NCBI GenBank assembly: GCA_029962745.1
Contig: CM057162.1
Span: 8,618,657-8,682,656, forward strand
Origin: Echinometra lucunter
Lineage: Eukaryota > Echinodermata > Echinoidea > Camarodonta > Echinometridae
DNA length: 64,000 bases
Reading direction: 5' to 3'
Part shown: in pieces, positions 60,176 through 64,000 of the stretch
How positions within the stretch are numbered: the first letter of the stretch is position 1
Layout: every line of letters starts with the position of its first letter
Program-made: the position numbers and the translations under genes
The notes under the pieces: generated by a model
Told to the model about the DNA's origin: nothing
The model's input: the letters and a program-made list of their open reading frames with translations, nothing else
Database searches by the model: none

Positions 60176-60523
60176 AAAACACACTGATGTCGGTAAAGTT
60201 GTGTATCAGTATCCCTTTGTAGCTTGAAACTCTGCAGATGTATCTTCCCTGTTCGGCTATGCTGACTTCTTTGATGATCAATGAGAAATCTTCATCCATC
60301 TCCATGATCTGACAGGGCCTTTCACCTTCACATAAACCAGTCACCGGGTCTCCTGGAATCCATGAGACCAGGTTGGGTGCTGTTCTTGGGTCATCTCCTT
60401 TCTTCCAGTAGACAGCTAATGGTGTCCCACGGAACCGACATTTTAGAACCACACTGTCTCCTACTCGGACCGTTTTGTCTGGACTGGTGTAAACAACATC
60501 ATCTGGAACTTCGCCAGAAACTC
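60176..60523 (-). CDS. Receptor exon: Ig domain (membrane-distal of the two seen)
   Basis: Encodes about 116 residues forming one immunoglobulin domain. The canonical Cys pair lies in VVLKCRF and GRYICRV, and the core Trp in AVYWKK is 11 residues after the first Cys. The GRYIC element is the usual strand-F motif (D-x-G-x-Y-x-C type). A second close Cys pair (CEGERPC) may add a loop disulphide, and NFT near the end is an N-glycosylation sequon. The exon opens after an AACAG acceptor with two bases completing a split codon, and ends at a GTAAGA donor after one base of the next codon, so it is a symmetric 1-1 exon as is typical for Ig domains. It is the most 5' exon in the window; upstream exons and the signal peptide are not visible. 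Ligand unknown. Confidence 0.85.
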
Positions 60524-60641
60524 CTGTTCATGACAATTACGATTTCCATTGGTATTTCTCTATCAAAACATGAGTGTTAATTAATTTCATAACTAAGTCG
60601 CCTTGAGTCAACTACTTTAGATTTCCATGTAGACCTGTTTT

Positions 60642-60961
60642 ACACACGCAAAGAAAAAAAGGTGCAATTTTGCACCTTTCAAATGCAACACTGGGAGCTT
60701 CTATTTTTGGTGCAACTTTGCACATTAATAATGTACCTCTAAGGGTGCAGTTAGCTACATTTTGCACCTAAAAGATGCAGAGTTGTACCCTTTTAGAGAA
60801 GGTGCAAATTAGGACCTTTTTGTACGCAACATTTCTGCACCCTACAAAATGCAAAGTTGCAACTTTGAGGATGCAAACGGGCATTTTCGGGTGCAAACAA
60901 GGACAAGAGGGTGCATTTTTGCACCTTTTTTATGTTGGGTGCAAACTTGCACCTTTTTTTC

Positions 60962-60970
<9 letters not shown>
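60642..60970. mobile_element. GGTGCA-rich MITE
   Basis: Starts ACACACGCAAAGAAAAAAAG and ends with the near-complement CTTTTTTTCTTAGTGTGTGT. The interior has more than ten GGTGCAA/TTGCACC motifs in both orientations. Related to 20935-21150 and to the stub at 3010-3080. Confidence 0.75.
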
Positions 60971-60996
<26 letters not shown>

Positions 60997-61140
60997 AACT
61001 CATTACTATCAAACAGCACTAATTTATGCATAAATGAGGAAATTTTGCATGTGTGTGTGTGTGTATGTAACTCATTACTATCAAACAGTACTGATTTATG
61101 CATAAATGAGGAAATAGACCACACTGTACTAAATTTAGTA
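60965..61140. repeat. (GT)n runs with a 74-bp duplication
   Basis: Two GT runs, each followed by ATGTAACTCATTACTATCAA and CATAAATGAGGAAAT, so the run plus its flank is tandemly duplicated. Confidence 0.85.
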
Positions 61141-61389
61141 CAGTGTGGTACTTGTAAAATATTATCAGAACCCTTGCTAACAGAATATCATTATTCAAAC
61201 TTTATATCCAATTTAATATGTCCAAGAGAAGAATCATTTGATACGTTATTTTAAGATTCTACGAAAGCACTCGGTCATATTTTTCAATTTAATTCAATTC
61301 AATTCAAAGTTTATTTCCACTCACGTTGAAAAATACTCATAGTACAATAGATATACATAATAAAAAGGGAATAAAAACAGACAATTATA

Positions 61390-62810
61390 CCGTGCGTCAA
61401 AAAAAAAAAAACTTTACACTTTTGAAATGGCTGCCAAATAAAAAAAAAAAACATATGATTCTGGCGGGAAAGGTTTATATGTATGGATAGCTCATGAACC
61501 CAACTTTAACTTGAGACCAAAAAGGCAGAAAATAATTCATGCTTGGCTGAGCACTGCTCACTTTTGTAAAGGGTATGAAAATTAGGTTGCGCAGGAATTG
61601 CGCCTTCCAATTAGTGACAGGTGAGTCCTTTGGAGCTTACGAAACTGAGGGTGATAAATTCATGATCAGTTGCAATCAGTCTGAGTGAATTTTATAGTTT
61701 ATTTAATCAAAACTTTATGCATGACTAAACAGGAATTGCACTGATTATTGTAGTATTGTACATTTCCCTGGTAGACTTAGTGGTGTGTTCATGGAGTCAG
61801 GATGTGGTGATGGTACATCAGTAACATGTTGCAAGGGAGATGAGATAGAGGGTAGGATGGGATGGATGGGAAGGTGGATTGGGATAAGGGTCAAGAGTAC
61901 ATTCCCCCCCCCCCTCCCCCCGCCTCTCTCTCTCTCCTCTCTCGTTTTCTGGGTGTGGTTTTGCATATCTTGACAATTCATATGCATTGATCTCCTCTCC
62001 ACAGTATCAAGACCACCTTCCCTTATCCCAAATTCATCATGCCCCATATTTGGTCTTATTGCTCTCACCCACTGACCTGAAGAATAAGTAGCCAACATTC
62101 TGTGGCATTCCTTTTTCTCTCTCTTACAAGATGGATGAAAAAGTTGTAAAATTGAAGTGAAAATCAACTGAAAAGAAATACTAAAATGTTCATTTTCCAA
62201 ATTTTACAGTATTTCTTGTGAGAAACTCAACTGCTAAAATGACTGGCGGGTTGGTTGATTGAGTGATTGACTGAGTTACCAGGAAAAGGGACAGAGAGGG
62301 GGGGAGGGGCATACAATGTCCTCTTGACCCTTATCCCATCCACCCAACAATGTCCTACCTTATGGTACATCTCACCTCCCCTGCACCATGTACCATCACC
62401 CAATCCTGATTCCCATGAACAAACCGGGGAAAGTAGTACAATGCTACAATAATCAATGCAATTCCTGTTCACTCATGCATAAAATTTTGATCGAATAAAC
62501 CATAAAATTCAATCAGCAAACCAAAACTGATTGCAATGGATTATAAATTCATCATATCCTCCTCAATTTTGTAAGCTCTAAAAGACTCACCTCTCACATT
62601 TGGAAGGCGCAATTCCTGCGCAACCTAATTTTCATACCCTTTACAAAAGTGGGCAGTGCTCACCCAAGCATGCATTATTTTCGGCCTTCTTGGTCTCAGT
62701 AAAGGTTGGGTCCATGAGCTATCCATAAATATAAATCTTCTCCGCCAGAATCATATATTTTTTCATTTGGCAGCCATTTCAAAAGTTCAAGTTTTTTGGG
62801 GGACGCACGG
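61390..62810. mobile_element. Long-TIR (foldback) element, copy B
   Basis: Ends CCGTGCGTCAAAA and GGGGGACGCACGG, with TA on both sides (61388-61389, 62811-62812). Arms of about 500-600 bp pair (CTCACTTTTGTAAAGGGTAT near 61557 against its complement near 62635). No transposase. Same family as 9978-12250 and the remnant at 8035-8205. Confidence 0.87.
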
Positions 62811-63845
62811 TAGATGTACATGCATTAAAACATTCATCAATTTAAAACGATTTAACAATACACTATTTATGTCCATGTGAAGTAAAGTTTTGCCACATGT
62901 TTTCTAAACCCACTCCCCCACCCCCCCCCCCTCCTCCAGGTGTGGATCCAGGATTTCTTTGATAAATCATAAAGTGGAATATTGGCACGTAATGTAGTGT
63001 AGCTCTGAATGTATTCATTGATTGTGTTCGGAAATCTGATTTCTGCAGAATTTCAGCAGTGGATACCTTTGTGGCATCATTACGATTTCCTTTCATTATT
63101 AAGCTGTTCCTGTACTTCTGAGAGTTTTTTTTAATTCAGCACAGGTAACATATCAGTTAGTCCCACCGTGTGAGATCAGGGTTTAGCCCTGTTTCTGGAC
63201 TTTCTTGCTAAACTGCAGGTGTATGGGGATGATTGAAGTGACAACTCTAATATAAAACATGTAAATGTTATGCTCATCAAATTTTCCGCGAAGATAGATC
63301 GATGATTTACTAATACAGGCATACCCTGTTCTAGTGGCGATTTGATTTAGATTCAGATACAGATTTTCTATTCATCCATATTTTTAAAAAAAACATAGAA
63401 AATTGGCCTCCATTGCTAGTATACACAAAACGTTCATTAGGGTACACAAAGATATATACTGTTTGGGAACATACCTGACAAATTATGTCATATAATTGAA
63501 CGATCTACTGGAATGAAGTTATTTCAAGTTTTCTTTATGCTTTTGTATTTCTAGAAGAGAAATCATTATTGATACTCAGTTGTGATAGATAGCATAAAAA
63601 GAATCATAGTAATCACTAAGCATCTAGAAGAACATTATTTTGTAAGTCTTGGTTAATACACTACCATTTCAGTTATGTGACTTATTATGCTGTAGGCATA
63701 ATTCGATGCAGCTTGAAACTCCTTGAACATTTTAAATACCTGTAAAATTTATAGAATGGGGTAGATTAAAACTGGACCTTATATTGAACTCAAAATATGA
63801 TAATGTATTCATAACAGAGTCTCTCCAGAGAGTTGATTGTAATCC
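62811..63845. repeat. Direct repeat of 8196-9147
   Basis: Same orientation, high identity with small indels. Adjoins the right end of the long-TIR element as at 8196. The match ends at GTTGATTGTAAT. No receptor exon here. Confidence 0.85.
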
Positions 63846-64000
63846 AGGGGGGGGGGGCACTCAGTATATAATGCGTGGTGGGTATGTGCCGCGGAGAAGA
63901 CCCCCATTTTTACACCCAAATTTCCGTTCCAAAGCATAGCATTTTTATCTTATTGAGAAAAAGAACAAAGAAAACTGTTCCAAAGCATAGCATTTTCTTC

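Larger units (their letters stand above)
30843..60523 (-). other. Gene span: Ig-TM-multiple death-fold receptor, 5'-incomplete
   Basis: At least 18 exons on the minus strand join in one frame through canonical acceptors and GT donors, and every junction is phase 1. The predicted product is a type I membrane protein: two Ig domains, one membrane helix, then seven death-fold-like units separated or followed by charged linkers. Animal receptors that combine Ig domains with a death domain, such as UNC5, carry thrombospondin and ZU5 domains; none is seen here. All exons are open with no frameshift, so the gene looks intact. The signal peptide and promoter must lie past 64000. Termination may occur at 42449 or 43563 (unspliced tail exons), at 30843, or at the paralogous exon 7869. 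Recognition of a ligand outside and assembly of death-fold signalling complexes inside is inferred from domain content only. Confidence 0.75.

Noticed and set aside
1..64000. CRISPR arrays, bacterial operons, prophage
   Set aside because: The direct repeats here are microsatellite or minisatellite without unique spacers, and all gene evidence is eukaryotic.

Overview
This is an animal (metazoan) genomic window. It has spliced exons with GT/AG borders, tRNA-derived SINEs, a CR1/Jockey-type LINE, a hAT-type transposase relic, Tc1/mariner-style TA-flanked inverted-repeat elements, many foldback MITEs, long microsatellites and one 500-N assembly gap. The repeat style and the receptor gene suggest a marine invertebrate deuterostome. 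My best guess is a sea urchin, but nothing here proves the species.

The one convincing host gene lies on the minus strand and fills the right half. Read 5' to 3' from 60523 leftwards, its exons encode two immunoglobulin domains (60176-60523, 59071-59493), a transmembrane helix with a basic stop-transfer (58396-58515), and then a long cytoplasmic part. That part has seven death-fold-like exons (57674-57907, 53253-53690, 50895-51161, 47706-47975, 46719-46985, 45988-46251, 45344-45592), with two linker exons between the third and fourth, followed by a chain of short charged tail exons (44952 down to 41867). Possible terminal exons lie at 42449, 43563, 30843 and 7869. The 5' end (signal peptide, any further ectodomain, promoter) is beyond the right edge. 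Every intron I could define is phase 1, so each internal exon is a self-contained cassette. About 1,270 codons are visible. I do not recognise this architecture as a named family. It reads as a cell-surface recognition receptor wired to a death-fold signalling array.

Layout: 1-3080 is the left arm of a large inverted repeat whose right arm is about 21010-24690. Between the arms are the N gap, a 3'-end region with a terminal exon (7869-8005) and an inserted LINE (5545-7815), a long-TIR element (9978-12250) and a 5.3-kb TAG-trinucleotide array with a 2.38-kb higher-order repeat (12985-18310). 24691-28440 has no recognisable gene. 28450-30970 is a second copy of the 3'-end region, ending in the terminal exon at 30843-30970. 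31441-37985 is a composite structure: inverted arms tipped by a GGAGGACAACTCCCCC minisatellite, enclosing a decayed hAT transposase. 38000-41860 is intron-like and rich in simple repeats. 41867-60523 is the receptor gene, its introns loaded with SINEs, MITEs and a 3.4-kb long-TIR element (53757-57175). 60600-64000 is repeats: a GGTGCA-rich MITE, a 1.4-kb long-TIR element and a direct repeat of 8196-9147.

Domain calls come from reading residue patterns, not from profile searches. Exon edges are inferred from splice sites and phase continuity, and no transcript evidence was available.
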